This document shows positions 35,646-44,472 of a DNA stretch of 64,000 nucleotides, one piece after another. Made by a program: the position numbers and the translations under genes. This DNA comes from Bordetella sp. H567 (GTDB lineage Bacteria; Pseudomonadota; Gammaproteobacteria; Burkholderiales; Burkholderiaceae_B). Location: assembly GCF_001704295.1 (NCBI RefSeq), contig NZ_CP012334.1, positions 4,414,084-4,478,083 on the forward strand, given 5' to 3'. Within the stretch, counting starts at the first letter, position 1; every line of letters begins with the position of its first letter. A model generated the notes under the pieces. That model did no database searches. It was given only the letters and a program-made list of their open reading frames with translations, and was not told where the DNA came from.

Positions 35646-36182
35646 TTACGCATCCGGAGCCTGGGCGGCTTCGGTATCGGCTTGCGCCGCGGGCTTGGGC
35701 ATGGCCGCCAGGCTTTGCATCAAGGCAGGATCGGACAGCAGCTTCGCAACCAGATCCTCCGCGCCTACCTTGCCGTCCATATAGGTCAGCAGGTTCGCGA
35801 GATGGCCGCGCGCTTCCAGCATCTTGCGCAGCGGCTCGACCTTGCGCGCGATGGCCGCGGGCGAGAAATCGTCCATCGACTCGAACACGAGATCGACGCC
35901 GAGGTTGCCCTCGCCCGTCAGGGTATTGGGCACGCTGGCCGCCACGCGCGGCTTCATCGCCTTCATGCGCTCGTCGAAGTTGTCGCCGTCGATCTCCAGG
36001 AACTGGCGTTCGGCCACCGGCAGCGGGGCCTGCAACGACTGTCCCGAGAGATCCGCCATCACGCCCATCACGAACGGCAGGCTGACCTTCTTCTGCGCGC
36101 CGTTGACCTCGACGTCGTATTCGATCTGCACGCGCGGCGCACGCGTACGGCCCAAGAATTTCTGACTGCTTTCCTTGCTCAT
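35646..36182 (-). CDS. tssB: type VI secretion contractile sheath small subunit TssB (VipA)
   Basis: A 178-residue TssB, the small sheath protein that binds TssC. Marks are the start SSQKFLGRTRAPRVQIEYDVE, LPFVMGVMADLSG near residue 35, RQFLEIDGDNFDERMKAMKPRVA near residue 60 and a C-terminal helical region (EPLRKMLEARGHLANLLTYMDGK). The last 20 residues are Ala/Gln-rich and probably flexible. It lies 27 bases upstream of tssC. Confidence 0.96.
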   Translation of the reverse strand: MSKESSQKFLGRTRAPRVQIEYDVEVNGAQKKVSLPFVMGVMADLSGQSLQAPLPVAERQFLEIDGDNFDERMKAMKPRVAASVPNTLTGEGNLGVDLVFESMDDFSPAAIARKVEPLRKMLEARGHLANLLTYMDGKVGAEDLVAKLLSDPALMQSLAAMPKPAAQADTEAAQAPDA

Positions 36183-36250
36183 CTGAGTCCTTCCGTAAGA
36201 GGATGAATCGTTGCGGGAACGGGGGGATGCGCCGATGCCGCGAATGACCG

Positions 36251-37291
36251 CTAGGCGGCGATGCCAGCGATATGGTTGACCTGCGCAACGCTTTCGGGCG
36301 ACAGGTCGTTCAGGAGATCGATGAAGGGCACGCCCACCAGGCGCCGTGCGCGCTGCAGCAGCAAGGGCACGGGGCTGCCAGGCTCTTCCTTGGCGTAGTA
36401 GTCGCAGATGCGATCGATCATCGCGATCACGTCGTCGCGCGTCTCCAGGACCCCGGTGCCGGATCTCCCGCCGGCGCCCGGGACGCCATCGGACGTGCCG
36501 TCCGGCCCGTCACCGTCCGATGCCATATCCGCCGCCCGCCAGTCCGGATGCGAAGAGAGGCGCCCTTGCACGGCATCGGCGGCACGCTGTAGAAGTTGGC
36601 ATAGGCTGCGCAGCGCCACGGCGCGCGCATGGCCCACCCGTTCGGTGACCAGGGTTTCGATATGCTCGGCGCGGCGGGCCGCTTGCGCGAGCAGCGCGGC
36701 GGTGTCCTTGAGCGATTGCAGGGAGGCGGTCTTGAAAATCGCGTCGATCGTCGACGCTTCCATGGCGGTTTCGTCGCCGGCTGCCGTCAACTCGCCAGCG
36801 GCGATATCCAGGTCGCGCAGGCTGACGCGGCCCTGCATGGGCGAATCCGCGAGCGGCAGCGTGTACGACTGGCGCAGCAGGCCGTCCTTTTCTTCCAGGG
36901 CGACAAGGGTATTGACGCGCTCGGTGGGGTCGTCCTCGTCGTCGGCATCCAGGAGCGGATACACGTGAGCCCAATGCTGTTCGATATACCCTTCGACCAG
37001 GGCCAGGCCGTCATCCAGCCCGGCAAAGCCGTGCAGCGCGGTGAGCGCGCGTGTGAGCCATACCGCGAGACGCAGATCCCGCGTCCGGCCCAGCAGCGCC
37101 AGGGACGAGGCCTTGACCGCCTTCCAGTCCGGATCCGCCGCAACCTGGCGCATCTTGCCGTATTCGATATCGGGCGTGCCCCGCATCAACTGCAAGAGCG
37201 CAACGTATTCGGCCGAATACTCCAGATCGGGACCGCACGGCGAATCCAAGGCGATCGCGGGCAGCAGGCTGGCAACGTCTATAACAGGCAT
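36251..37291 (-). CDS. tssA: type VI secretion protein TssA
   Basis: A 346-residue TssA with the ImpA N-terminal domain in the first 130 residues (DSPCGPDLEYSAEYVALLQ, DWKAVKASSLALLGRTRDLRLAVWL). A middle helical region follows, then a low-complexity Gly/Asp stretch at about 250-275. The C-terminal domain begins at ETRDDVIAMIDRICDYYAKEEP and carries SPVPLLLQRARRLVGVPFIDLL, as in TssA proteins that prime baseplate and sheath assembly. It is the first gene of the T6SS operon. The ribosome site is weak. Confidence 0.93.
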   Translation of the reverse strand: MPVIDVASLLPAIALDSPCGPDLEYSAEYVALLQLMRGTPDIEYGKMRQVAADPDWKAVKASSLALLGRTRDLRLAVWLTRALTALHGFAGLDDGLALVEGYIEQHWAHVYPLLDADDEDDPTERVNTLVALEEKDGLLRQSYTLPLADSPMQGRVSLRDLDIAAGELTAAGDETAMEASTIDAIFKTASLQSLKDTAALLAQAARRAEHIETLVTERVGHARAVALRSLCQLLQRAADAVQGRLSSHPDWRAADMASDGDGPDGTSDGVPGAGGRSGTGVLETRDDVIAMIDRICDYYAKEEPGSPVPLLLQRARRLVGVPFIDLLNDLSPESVAQVNHIAGIAA

Positions 37292-37603
37292 CGATCATGT
37301 CTCTTCAGTTCGCACGCGCTGACTGGTAGCCAGGTGTGCATTCGGCCGAAATGGTGGCTTCGATCCGAATAAGCGGGGCACGCGAGGCGCACATGGTGAG
37401 ATGCGCCACCGACAGGACGAACTCTATCGGCCGGGATGGGAGGCGGATAATTGGATAAATCTCAAGCGCACGGAGAATTGCGGGATAAATGCAAGGGGCC
37501 GGAAAAATCGCGCGGCCCACGCGGCCGCTTCGGCCGGACGCTGCATGCGGCAGGTAGAATCACAGCGCTTCGAAAGAACCTTCCTGCGCATCACATCGCC
37601 GCC
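37292..37603. promoter_or_regulatory. divergent intergenic region, T6SS operon and hydrolase gene
   Basis: This 312-base space must hold the promoter of the T6SS operon (minus strand) and of the hydrolase gene (plus strand). It has an AT-rich patch at 37440-37490 with GGATAA three times (37445, 37453 and 37483 regions). I found no clear sigma-54 (TGGC-N8-TTGC) or good sigma-70 promoter by eye. No gene is evident in it. Confidence 0.4.
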
Positions 37604-38413
37604 ATGTCGCCCGATTTCGCCTATCCCATCAGGTACGCAGCCCTTGCGGATGCGCGTTTAGCCCATGTTGCGCTTGGCACGGGCGCGCCCGTCGTGCTGG
37701 TGCACGGCTCGCTGTGCGACCTGCGTTACTGGAAGGCGCAGATCCCGGCGCTGTCGCGCGACTTCCAGGTTTTTTCCGTCAGCCTGCCGGGCTATTGGCC
37801 CGAGGCGGCCGGCGAGGATCCGGGGGAATTCTCCGGCGCACGGCATGCGGACGCGGTGGCGCAGTTCATCGACCGCGAGTGCGGCGGCAGTGCGCACGTC
37901 GTCGGCCATTCGCGCGGCGGACGCGTGGCCTTCGAGCTGGCGCAGCGGTACCCGGACAAGGTGCGCGCGCTGGTACTGGCCGATCCCGGCCTGGTGGTGG
38001 GCGACAGCGAGGAAGGGCGCGGTGACTTTCGCGCGCAGGCGCTGCAGGCCATCCGCGACGGCAACGTCGAACAGGGGCTGGCGCTGTTCATCGACACGGT
38101 CAGCGGCGAACAGACCTGGCGCCGCATGGTGCCCTGGTTCAAGGAAATGGCGATCGCCAATGCCCACACCTTGGCGGCGCAGGTGCAAGAGCCGCCCTAT
38201 GTGCTGACCGAAGCGCGGGCGCGGACCGTGACGCAGCCGACGCTGCTGATCGGCGGCGCGCTGAGCCCGCACCCTTACCCCGCCATCCTGGATGCCTTGC
38301 AGGCTTGGCTGCCGCACGCGCAGTCCCTGCGCATCGCGGGTTCGTCCCATGGAATGAACCTGGGAAACCCGCGCGCTTTCAACGAGGCGGTTCGCCGTTT
38401 CCTGGTGGCTTAG
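37604..38413 (+). CDS. alpha/beta fold hydrolase
   Basis: A 269-residue alpha/beta hydrolase, cytosolic by sequence. The oxyanion-hole motif HGSLCDLRYW is near residue 35, the nucleophile elbow GHSRGG near residue 103, and the catalytic His in SSHGMNLGNP near residue 249. A short cap region lies at about 140-190. Substrate is unknown; epoxide hydrolase, haloperoxidase-like and ester hydrolase members share these motifs. The frame extends upstream to 37451, but ATG 37604 gives the usual family start. Its 3' end overlaps the convergent effector-like gene by 35 bases. Confidence 0.85.
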   Translation: MSPDFAYPIRYAALADARLAHVALGTGAPVVLVHGSLCDLRYWKAQIPALSRDFQVFSVSLPGYWPEAAGEDPGEFSGARHADAVAQFIDRECGGSAHVVGHSRGGRVAFELAQRYPDKVRALVLADPGLVVGDSEEGRGDFRAQALQAIRDGNVEQGLALFIDTVSGEQTWRRMVPWFKEMAIANAHTLAAQVQEPPYVLTEARARTVTQPTLLIGGALSPHPYPAILDALQAWLPHAQSLRIAGSSHGMNLGNPRAFNEAVRRFLVA

Positions 38414-39233
38414 GCAGCGGCGCCGCCCCCTCGACCTGCGTGGTGATCGGGCCGGCCGGATAGGGACGGTGGAATACGGGCATGGACAAAGCCGATCCCG
38501 CTCGGTCGGCGGACTTGCTGCGCGAAGGCGGTGCGGGTCGGCCATCGACGGCGATGGATGGCGGAACCGGCGCCGCCCCGAGGCTGCCCTCGGATCGCGA
38601 GCGTGCAAGCGATGGGGCATTGCCGCTGTCGGCCGAGCGTGCCTGCGAAGGCGGCTCGGAACGGCTGCTGTCGGCCGATCGCGAACGGGGCGGCAACGCG
38701 GGCTTGATCCCGGGGATGGAAGCGGGCGTTGGACTGGCGTTCTGGGCCGCCCTGTCATAGAACGGGTCGCCCAGCCCCGGCGGCCGCGCCGGCAACGCGG
38801 GGCGGCCGCCGGACACGGGCTGGGGCGTCGGCAGGGCGCCCGCGGAACGGCCCGGCTTCAGGCGCACGCCGGGGATCGGCATACTGGAAAAGGACGACGG
38901 CGTACCCGACGGGCTGCGCAGGACGCAGTTCGGCATCGACTGGCTGGACAGCCCGCCCGGAGAAACCTGCGTATCCTGGAACCGCGATGAGCCGACGGAC
39001 GAGAAGTCGAGCTTACGGATGCTGGCCCGGCGCTGGCTGTTCGTCTGCGCGCGGACCAGCGGTACATTGCGGGGCCTTGAATGAATGAGCCGGTCGATCA
39101 TCCGGCTGAGCGACCGGGCGGCGCGCGTTGCGGTCCCCTTGCACGTCCTGAACAGGCGTTCGACCGACGTCTCGATGCCGCCGATGGCGGCTCCGCCCGC
39201 GACGGGCGTAGCGGTGTTGATATTGATACCCAT
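38379..39233 (-). CDS. Pro/Ser-rich protein, candidate secreted effector
   Basis: A 284-residue protein I do not recognise. It starts MGININTATPVAGG, a Ser/Thr/Ile-type N terminus without a Sec signal, followed by one amphipathic region (GIETSVERLFRTCKG to SRMIDRLIHS). From about residue 75 on it is Pro/Ser/Arg-rich and probably disordered. Four related units contain Arg-Ser with Ala/Glu and Asp/Gly: 181-189, 196-203, 209-217 and 236-243. Two PxxPxR motifs, PALPAR (145-150) and PALPPR (178-183), resemble class II SH3 ligands. GGAG nine bases before the ATG at 39233 fixes the start; the frame is open upstream to 39473. Features suggest a host-directed secreted protein, but no secretion apparatus for it is proven here. 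Confidence 0.65.
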   Translation of the reverse strand: MGININTATPVAGGAAIGGIETSVERLFRTCKGTATRAARSLSRMIDRLIHSRPRNVPLVRAQTNSQRRASIRKLDFSSVGSSRFQDTQVSPGGLSSQSMPNCVLRSPSGTPSSFSSMPIPGVRLKPGRSAGALPTPQPVSGGRPALPARPPGLGDPFYDRAAQNASPTPASIPGIKPALPPRSRSADSSRSEPPSQARSADSGNAPSLARSRSEGSLGAAPVPPSIAVDGRPAPPSRSKSADRAGSALSMPVFHRPYPAGPITTQVEGAAPLPKPPGNGEPPR

Positions 39234-39680
39234 GTCGTGAATCTCCAGGGCCCTATCGTGGAAGGGCATGTAAAGACGCCGCGGCGGACGGATCGCATCC
39301 GGCGCGCGCCTGCATGTGTGGGAGGCCGCGACAGCGTCCGTCCACGCGGCCCGGCCACTGTAGCGTCGACGTCCGCCCCGGTCTGTCAGGCCCGGCCGCG
39401 CCCCGCATGGCGCGGCGGCGTGTTTCGCCACGGAAGCGACGCCGGCACAAGGTTCCCGCAACGGCCCATCCATGTAGGACTGATTGACCTCATGTAGGAC
39501 TTATTCACCCATCTGCCGTGGTACAACCCGACGCCAATCGTCGGAATGATCCGAATACGGAGGCGGCATCAACGCGCTTAGGGCTACCGTCTGGCAGCCC
39601 TGCTGGCCCTGGCCATGCCGCGCCAGCCGCGCCGGCAGGAACGGCGCATCAACGGCGGCACCCGCCAGGGCCTGTCAACG
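39234..39680. promoter_or_regulatory. 447-base intergenic region ahead of the effector-like gene
   Basis: Between the mocR-like gene and the Pro/Ser-rich gene, both on the minus strand. It contains the tandem direct repeat at 39471-39509 and a six-base-pair hairpin (39580-39585 with 39596-39601) 80 bases past the mocR stop without a T run. I see no convincing gene in it. Confidence 0.45.
39471..39509 (-). repeat. tandem direct repeat, possible regulator site
   Basis: Two 19-base copies beginning CATGTAGGACT (39471-39489 and 39491-39509), differing at two positions and repeating every 20 bases, about two helical turns. Such phased repeats are typical of tandem binding by a dimeric activator. 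They lie 238 bases upstream of the Pro/Ser-rich gene. Confidence 0.6.
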
Positions 39681-41126
39681 CTAGGCGGACAACTGCCGCG
39701 CGACGATCTCGCCCAGCACGCGCATGGCGTCTTCCAGGGTCTGGTCCCAGGGATGACCATAGTTCAGCCTCAGGCAATCGCGGAAATCCCCGCGTGGCGA
39801 GAAAATCGGCCCGGGCGCGACACTGATGCGCCGTGCCAGCGCGGCGCGATAGACGGCCAGCGCGTCGGCGCCCGGCGGCAGCTGCACCCAGAGGAAGTAC
39901 CCGCCCTGCGGCCGCGAGGCGCGCGTGCCTTCGGGAAAGTAGCGCGCCAGGGCGGCCATCATCTGCTGCTGTTGCCGCTGCAGGGTGGCGCGAAGTTGCC
40001 GCAGATGGCGGTCGTAGCCGCCATGGTCCAGGTATTCGGCCAGGGCCAGCTGGTTCGGGCTGGGCGATGCCAGGGTCGTCATCAGCTTCTGGCGTTCCAC
40101 CTCGCGGGCGTAGCGGCCGGCGGCCACCCAACCGACACGATAGCCCGGGGCCAGGCACTTGGAGAACGATGCACAGTGCAGGACCAGGCCATCGCGGTCA
40201 TAGGCCTTGGCGGGCAGCGGTCGCACCCGCCCGAAATAGAGCTCGCCATAGACGTCATCCTCGATCAGCGGTATGCGGTGCCGGGCCAGCAGCGCGACCA
40301 GCGCCTGCTTCTGCGGCTCGGGCATCAAGCTGCCGGTGGGATTCTGGAAGTTGGACATGATCCAGCACGCTTGCGGGCGATGCCGCTCGATCGCCTGCGC
40401 CAGGGCGTCCAGCTGGATGCCGGTGCGCGGGCTGGTCGGCACTTCGACGGCGTGCAGCTTCAGGCGCTCCAGTGCCTGCAGGGTGGCATAGAAGGCGGGC
40501 GATTCGATCAGCACCGTATCGCCGGGCCGCGTCACTGCCATCAAGGCCAGTTGCAGGGCCTCCATCGCCCCGTTGGTGATGACCAGGTCGTCACCCTGCA
40601 CGTCCATCCCGTCGATGAGATAGCGCACCGCGATCTGCCGCCGCAGGGCGGCATTGCCGGTGAACATATCGGCGATGCTGCTCCAAGGGTCCATGCGGCG
40701 CAGGCCCGCCTTCAAGGAAGACGCCAGCCGCACCAGCGGGAACAGCGTGGGCGCCGGGAAGGCCGATCCGAAAGGAACCGTGTCGGGATCCCGCACCGAG
40801 CCCAGGACCTCGAAGGCGAGCGCCGCGACGTCCACCGGCGCGGGATTGCCGTCCGGCTGGGAGATCTCGGGCTCGGGCGGGGTGCGCTTGCGCGGGTTGA
40901 CGTAGTAGCCCGAGCGGTCGCGGGCCTGGATGTAGCCGCGCGCCTCGAGCAGGTAATACGCCTGGAATATGGTGGATACGCTGACCCGTCGCGCCGTGCT
41001 CGCCTGCCGCACGGACGGCAGGCGGTCGCCCGCGCGCAGCGTACCGGCGTCGATGGACCGCACGATGTCGGCCGCCACCGCTTCGTAGCGCTTGGGGCGG
41101 ACGGCCCCAATAGAGGAATCTGCCAT
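39681..41126 (-). CDS. MocR-family (GntR-aminotransferase) transcriptional regulator
   Basis: A 481-residue PdxR/MocR-type protein. An N-terminal GntR winged helix (about residues 10-80: VRSIDAGTLRAGDRLPSVRQAS) is fused to a class I aminotransferase-like domain with VITNGAMEALQLAL, the pyridoxal phosphate site SFSKCLAPGYRVGW holding the Schiff-base Lys, and a normal C-terminal small domain. Members sense amino compounds or vitamin B6 and control nearby or unlinked genes; some retain aminotransferase activity. It is divergent from the hybrid kinase gene across a 226-base space. Confidence 0.88.
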   Translation of the reverse strand: MADSSIGAVRPKRYEAVAADIVRSIDAGTLRAGDRLPSVRQASTARRVSVSTIFQAYYLLEARGYIQARDRSGYYVNPRKRTPPEPEISQPDGNPAPVDVAALAFEVLGSVRDPDTVPFGSAFPAPTLFPLVRLASSLKAGLRRMDPWSSIADMFTGNAALRRQIAVRYLIDGMDVQGDDLVITNGAMEALQLALMAVTRPGDTVLIESPAFYATLQALERLKLHAVEVPTSPRTGIQLDALAQAIERHRPQACWIMSNFQNPTGSLMPEPQKQALVALLARHRIPLIEDDVYGELYFGRVRPLPAKAYDRDGLVLHCASFSKCLAPGYRVGWVAAGRYAREVERQKLMTTLASPSPNQLALAEYLDHGGYDRHLRQLRATLQRQQQQMMAALARYFPEGTRASRPQGGYFLWVQLPPGADALAVYRAALARRISVAPGPIFSPRGDFRDCLRLNYGHPWDQTLEDAMRVLGEIVARQLSA

Positions 41127-41352
41127 GGTGATGGGGTAACAATCCCTTGCTGCAAGACGTCTGTCGGGGCCCGGATTGCGCCACGAGGCGCAATCCGGAC
41201 CATATCAGTTTTGCCGGCGCGGGCGCGAGCAGCCGCTGCGCTGAGGCTCAGGCACGCCAATTGCTGCCGGGCGCTCCGCGACGATACATGAAGTAACGTG
41301 CGGTACTATTTCCCCGCCGGTATCGATATGGAAATTTTTCTTATCCTCGACC
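41127..41352. promoter_or_regulatory. divergent promoter region between mocR-like gene and hybrid kinase
   Basis: A 226-base space with an AT-rich end (41310-41345) just before the kinase start. No gene seen; exact promoters not resolved. Confidence 0.35.
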
Positions 41353-44300
41353 ATGCAACTCACCCATAAAAACGACGATATGCCGATTCACCTGGGCATT
41401 GCCGTTTTGAGCGTGCTCATATTCGCGATCGACATCGTGACCCCGATCGGGGTGGCCATATGGGTGTTCTACACGCTTCCCGTGGTACTGAGCGTGTTCC
41501 AGCGCCACAAGTACGTGCCGCTGCTCATCGCCATGCTGGAACTGGTCTTCATCGTGGCCGGTACCTTCCTGCCCTGGGGCGGCGATATCCCGCTGCAGAA
41601 CCTCATGAACCGCATATTCGGCGTGGTGACGCTGATCGCCACGGCGCTGCTGGGCGTACAGGTGATCGCGGCGCGCCTGAATGCGCAGCGCCTGATGTGG
41701 CTGCAACAGGGCGAAAGCGCCCTGGCGCAGGACCTGCTGGGCGAACAGAGCGTGCAGGACATCGGGCAGAACGCCATGCGGGCGCTGGCCAGGATAATGG
41801 ACGCCCAGGTCGGCGCCCTGTACCGGCTGCAGCGCGGCTCGCTTTCGTGGGTGGGCGGATATGCCCGCGACCGCGCGGATGGCCCGGCCGCCACGCCGGG
41901 GCGCGGCATGACGCTCGAAGCCGCGGCGCAGGGCACGCCCATGGTGGTGCGGAACCTGCCCGGCGACTATGCCCGTGTCAACTCCGCGCTCGGCGATGCG
42001 CCGCCCCGCGCGCTGCTCATTGCCCCCGTCACCGCGGACGGCCGGGTGCAGGGCGTGGTGGAACTGGGCTTTCTGCGCGACGGGGATTTCGACCGTGAAC
42101 TGGAACTGCTGCAAGCGGCCGGGGAAGTCATCGGGGTCGCCCTGCGCTCGGCGCTGTATCGCGAGCACCTGAAGGAATTGCTGGAAGAAACGCAGCGCCA
42201 GAGCGAGGAGCTGCAGACGCAGCAGGAAGAACTGCGCGTCTCCAATGAAGAACTGGAGGAGCAGGGCCGGGCCCTGCGCGAATCGCAAAGCCGCCTGGAG
42301 CAGCAGCAGACCGACCTTTTGCAAAGCAATGCGCGGCTGGAGGAACATACGCACCGGCTGGAACGGCAAAAGCGCGAACTGCAGCAGGCGCGCGAGACGC
42401 TGGAAACGAACGCCCGCGAGCTATCCCGCGCCAGCCGGTACAAGTCGGAGTTCCTGGCGAATATGTCCCACGAGCTGCGCACGCCGCTGAACAGCTCGCT
42501 GATCCTGTCCCAGATGCTGGCCGATCCCAAGTCCGCCACCCTGGCGCCGGAGGAAATCCAGCGCTACGCGAGAACCATCCACGCATCGAATGCGGATCTG
42601 CTGACGCTGATCAACGACATCCTGGACCTGTCCAAGATCGAAGCCGGCCATGTGGACATGGCGCCGGAGACCGTGTCGGCCGCCGGCGTGCTGGAACCCA
42701 TACGGCAGATGTTCGAGCCCATCGTGGCCGGCAAACAGCTGGCGTTCCGCATCGAAATCCATGACAACGCCCCCAGCACCTATGTCACCGACGCCGCGAA
42801 ACTCCAGCAGGTGCTGAAGAACCTGCTGGCGAACGCGTTCAAGTTCACGGAACAGGGCGAGGTGGTGCTGTCGGTCCAGGGTGCCGGCGACGGACGCGTG
42901 GCCTTTGCCGTGCGCGACACGGGTATCGGCATCCCGCCGCACCAGCAGGCGGTCATCTTCGAAGCCTTCCGCCAGGCCGACGGCACGACCAGCCGCAAGT
43001 ACGGCGGCACCGGCCTGGGCCTGTCGATCTCGCGCGAACTGACGCGCCTGCTGGGCGGTGAGCTGCACGTGAGCAGCTCGGTCGGCCAGGGCAGTACCTT
43101 TACGGCGGAGATCGCGGCGGACCTGCGCCAGTCGCTGGCCACGGCGCCGGCATCCGGCGCCACCGCCGTCGAGGCCGCGCCCACCGGCGAGAAGACCGGC
43201 GGCGAGGTGCCGGCCGCCGCCGACGATCCGCCCGCGGCGGCGCCCGTGCACATCGGCGTAGCCACGCCGGCGCGCGGCGACATCCACGAGCGGCGCCACG
43301 AGCGGCTGGTCATGGTCATCGAGGACGACGCGCGCTTCGCCGACATCCTGTACGAACTGGCGCACGAGCTGGGATTCGACTGCGTCCTGGTGTCGCAGGG
43401 CGCGGAAGCCATGCGGCTGGCGCGCGAACTGCGCCCCAGCGGAATCCTGCTGGACGTCGGCCTGCCCGACCAGTCCGGCCTGAGCGTCCTGGACCAGCTC
43501 AAGCACGATCCGGCCACCCGCCACATTCCCATCCATGTGGTGTCGGTGGACGACCACATGCAAACCGCGCTCGAACTGGGCGCGGTCGGCTACGCCCTGA
43601 AACCCGTCGCCCGTGAGGAGCTGGTGGAAGCCTTCAAGCGGGTGGAGGAAAGACTGCAAAGGCGCGCCAGCCGACTGCTGGTGGTGGAGGACGATCCGGA
43701 TCTGCGCGCCAGCATATCGCTGCTGCTGCGGGCCGACGACATCGAGATCACCACTGCGGGCACCGTCGCCGAGGCCCTGGAGCATTTATCCGCGCGCACC
43801 TACGACTGCATGGTCATGGACCTGATGCTGCCGGACGCGTCCGGGTATGAGTTGCTGGAGCAGATGGGCGCCGGCCGCAAGTACGCCTTCCCGCCGGTCA
43901 TCGTCTATACCGGCCGGGCGCTGACGCGCGACGAGGAGCAGCGCCTGCGCCGCTACTCCCGCTCCATCATCATCAAGGGCGCGAAATCGCCGGAGCGGCT
44001 GGTGGACGAAGTGACGCTGTTCCTGCACCGGGTGGAAGCCACGCTGCCGCCGGACCAGCAGAAGCTTCTGATGCAGGCGCGCCAGCGCGACATGGTGTTC
44101 GAAGGGCGCCGCATCCTGCTGGTGGAAGACGATGTGCGCAATATCTTCGCGCTGTCCAGCGTGCTGGAGCCGCTGGGCGCGCAGCTGCTGGTGGCGCGCA
44201 ACGGCCGTGAAGCGCTGGATGCGCTGGCCAAGGACGCCCAGGTGGACATCGTCCTGATGGACCTGATGATGCCGGAAATGGACGGGCTGACCGCCACCCG

Positions 44301-44472
44301 GGAAATCCGCAAGCGCGCCGAACTGCGCGATCTGCCTATCATCGCGCTGACCGCCAAGGCCATGACGGACGACCGCCGCAATTGCCTGGCGGCGGGCGCC
44401 AACGACTATATCGCCAAGCCGATCGACGTAGACAAGCTGGTTTCGCTATGCCGAGTCTGGATGCCCAAGTAA
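41353..44472 (+). CDS. membrane hybrid histidine kinase with GAF and three receiver domains
   Basis: A 1039-residue sensor. Three to four membrane helices (residues 11-105) form an integral-membrane sensor. A GAF-type domain follows (about 125-265) and then a long coiled coil rich in Glu/Gln/Leu (270-360). The kinase core has the H-box MSHELRTPLN (His 373), N box KNLLANAFKF, DTGIGIP and GTGLGLSISREL. Three receiver domains follow: EDDARFAD with LLDVGLPD, EDDPDLRA with MDLMLPD, and EDDVRNIF with MDLMMPEMDG. All three keep the phospho-acceptor Asp. It is the first gene of a four-gene signalling operon with cheR, cheB and a REC-kinase. Confidence 0.9.
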   Translation: MQLTHKNDDMPIHLGIAVLSVLIFAIDIVTPIGVAIWVFYTLPVVLSVFQRHKYVPLLIAMLELVFIVAGTFLPWGGDIPLQNLMNRIFGVVTLIATALLGVQVIAARLNAQRLMWLQQGESALAQDLLGEQSVQDIGQNAMRALARIMDAQVGALYRLQRGSLSWVGGYARDRADGPAATPGRGMTLEAAAQGTPMVVRNLPGDYARVNSALGDAPPRALLIAPVTADGRVQGVVELGFLRDGDFDRELELLQAAGEVIGVALRSALYREHLKELLEETQRQSEELQTQQEELRVSNEELEEQGRALRESQSRLEQQQTDLLQSNARLEEHTHRLERQKRELQQARETLETNARELSRASRYKSEFLANMSHELRTPLNSSLILSQMLADPKSATLAPEEIQRYARTIHASNADLLTLINDILDLSKIEAGHVDMAPETVSAAGVLEPIRQMFEPIVAGKQLAFRIEIHDNAPSTYVTDAAKLQQVLKNLLANAFKFTEQGEVVLSVQGAGDGRVAFAVRDTGIGIPPHQQAVIFEAFRQADGTTSRKYGGTGLGLSISRELTRLLGGELHVSSSVGQGSTFTAEIAADLRQSLATAPASGATAVEAAPTGEKTGGEVPAAADDPPAAAPVHIGVATPARGDIHERRHERLVMVIEDDARFADILYELAHELGFDCVLVSQGAEAMRLARELRPSGILLDVGLPDQSGLSVLDQLKHDPATRHIPIHVVSVDDHMQTALELGAVGYALKPVAREELVEAFKRVEERLQRRASRLLVVEDDPDLRASISLLLRADDIEITTAGTVAEALEHLSARTYDCMVMDLMLPDASGYELLEQMGAGRKYAFPPVIVYTGRALTRDEEQRLRRYSRSIIIKGAKSPERLVDEVTLFLHRVEATLPPDQQKLLMQARQRDMVFEGRRILLVEDDVRNIFALSSVLEPLGAQLLVARNGREALDALAKDAQVDIVLMDLMMPEMDGLTATREIRKRAELRDLPIIALTAKAMTDDRRNCLAAGANDYIAKPIDVDKLVSLCRVWMPK

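Noticed and set aside
37292-37603. Sigma-54 promoter for the T6SS operon
   Set aside because: No TGGC-N8-TTGC pattern with correct spacing was found on the minus strand.
39510-39680. Possible small gene after the MocR-like gene
   Set aside because: Short frames exist but lack start signals and end inside the MocR coding region; composition is unremarkable.
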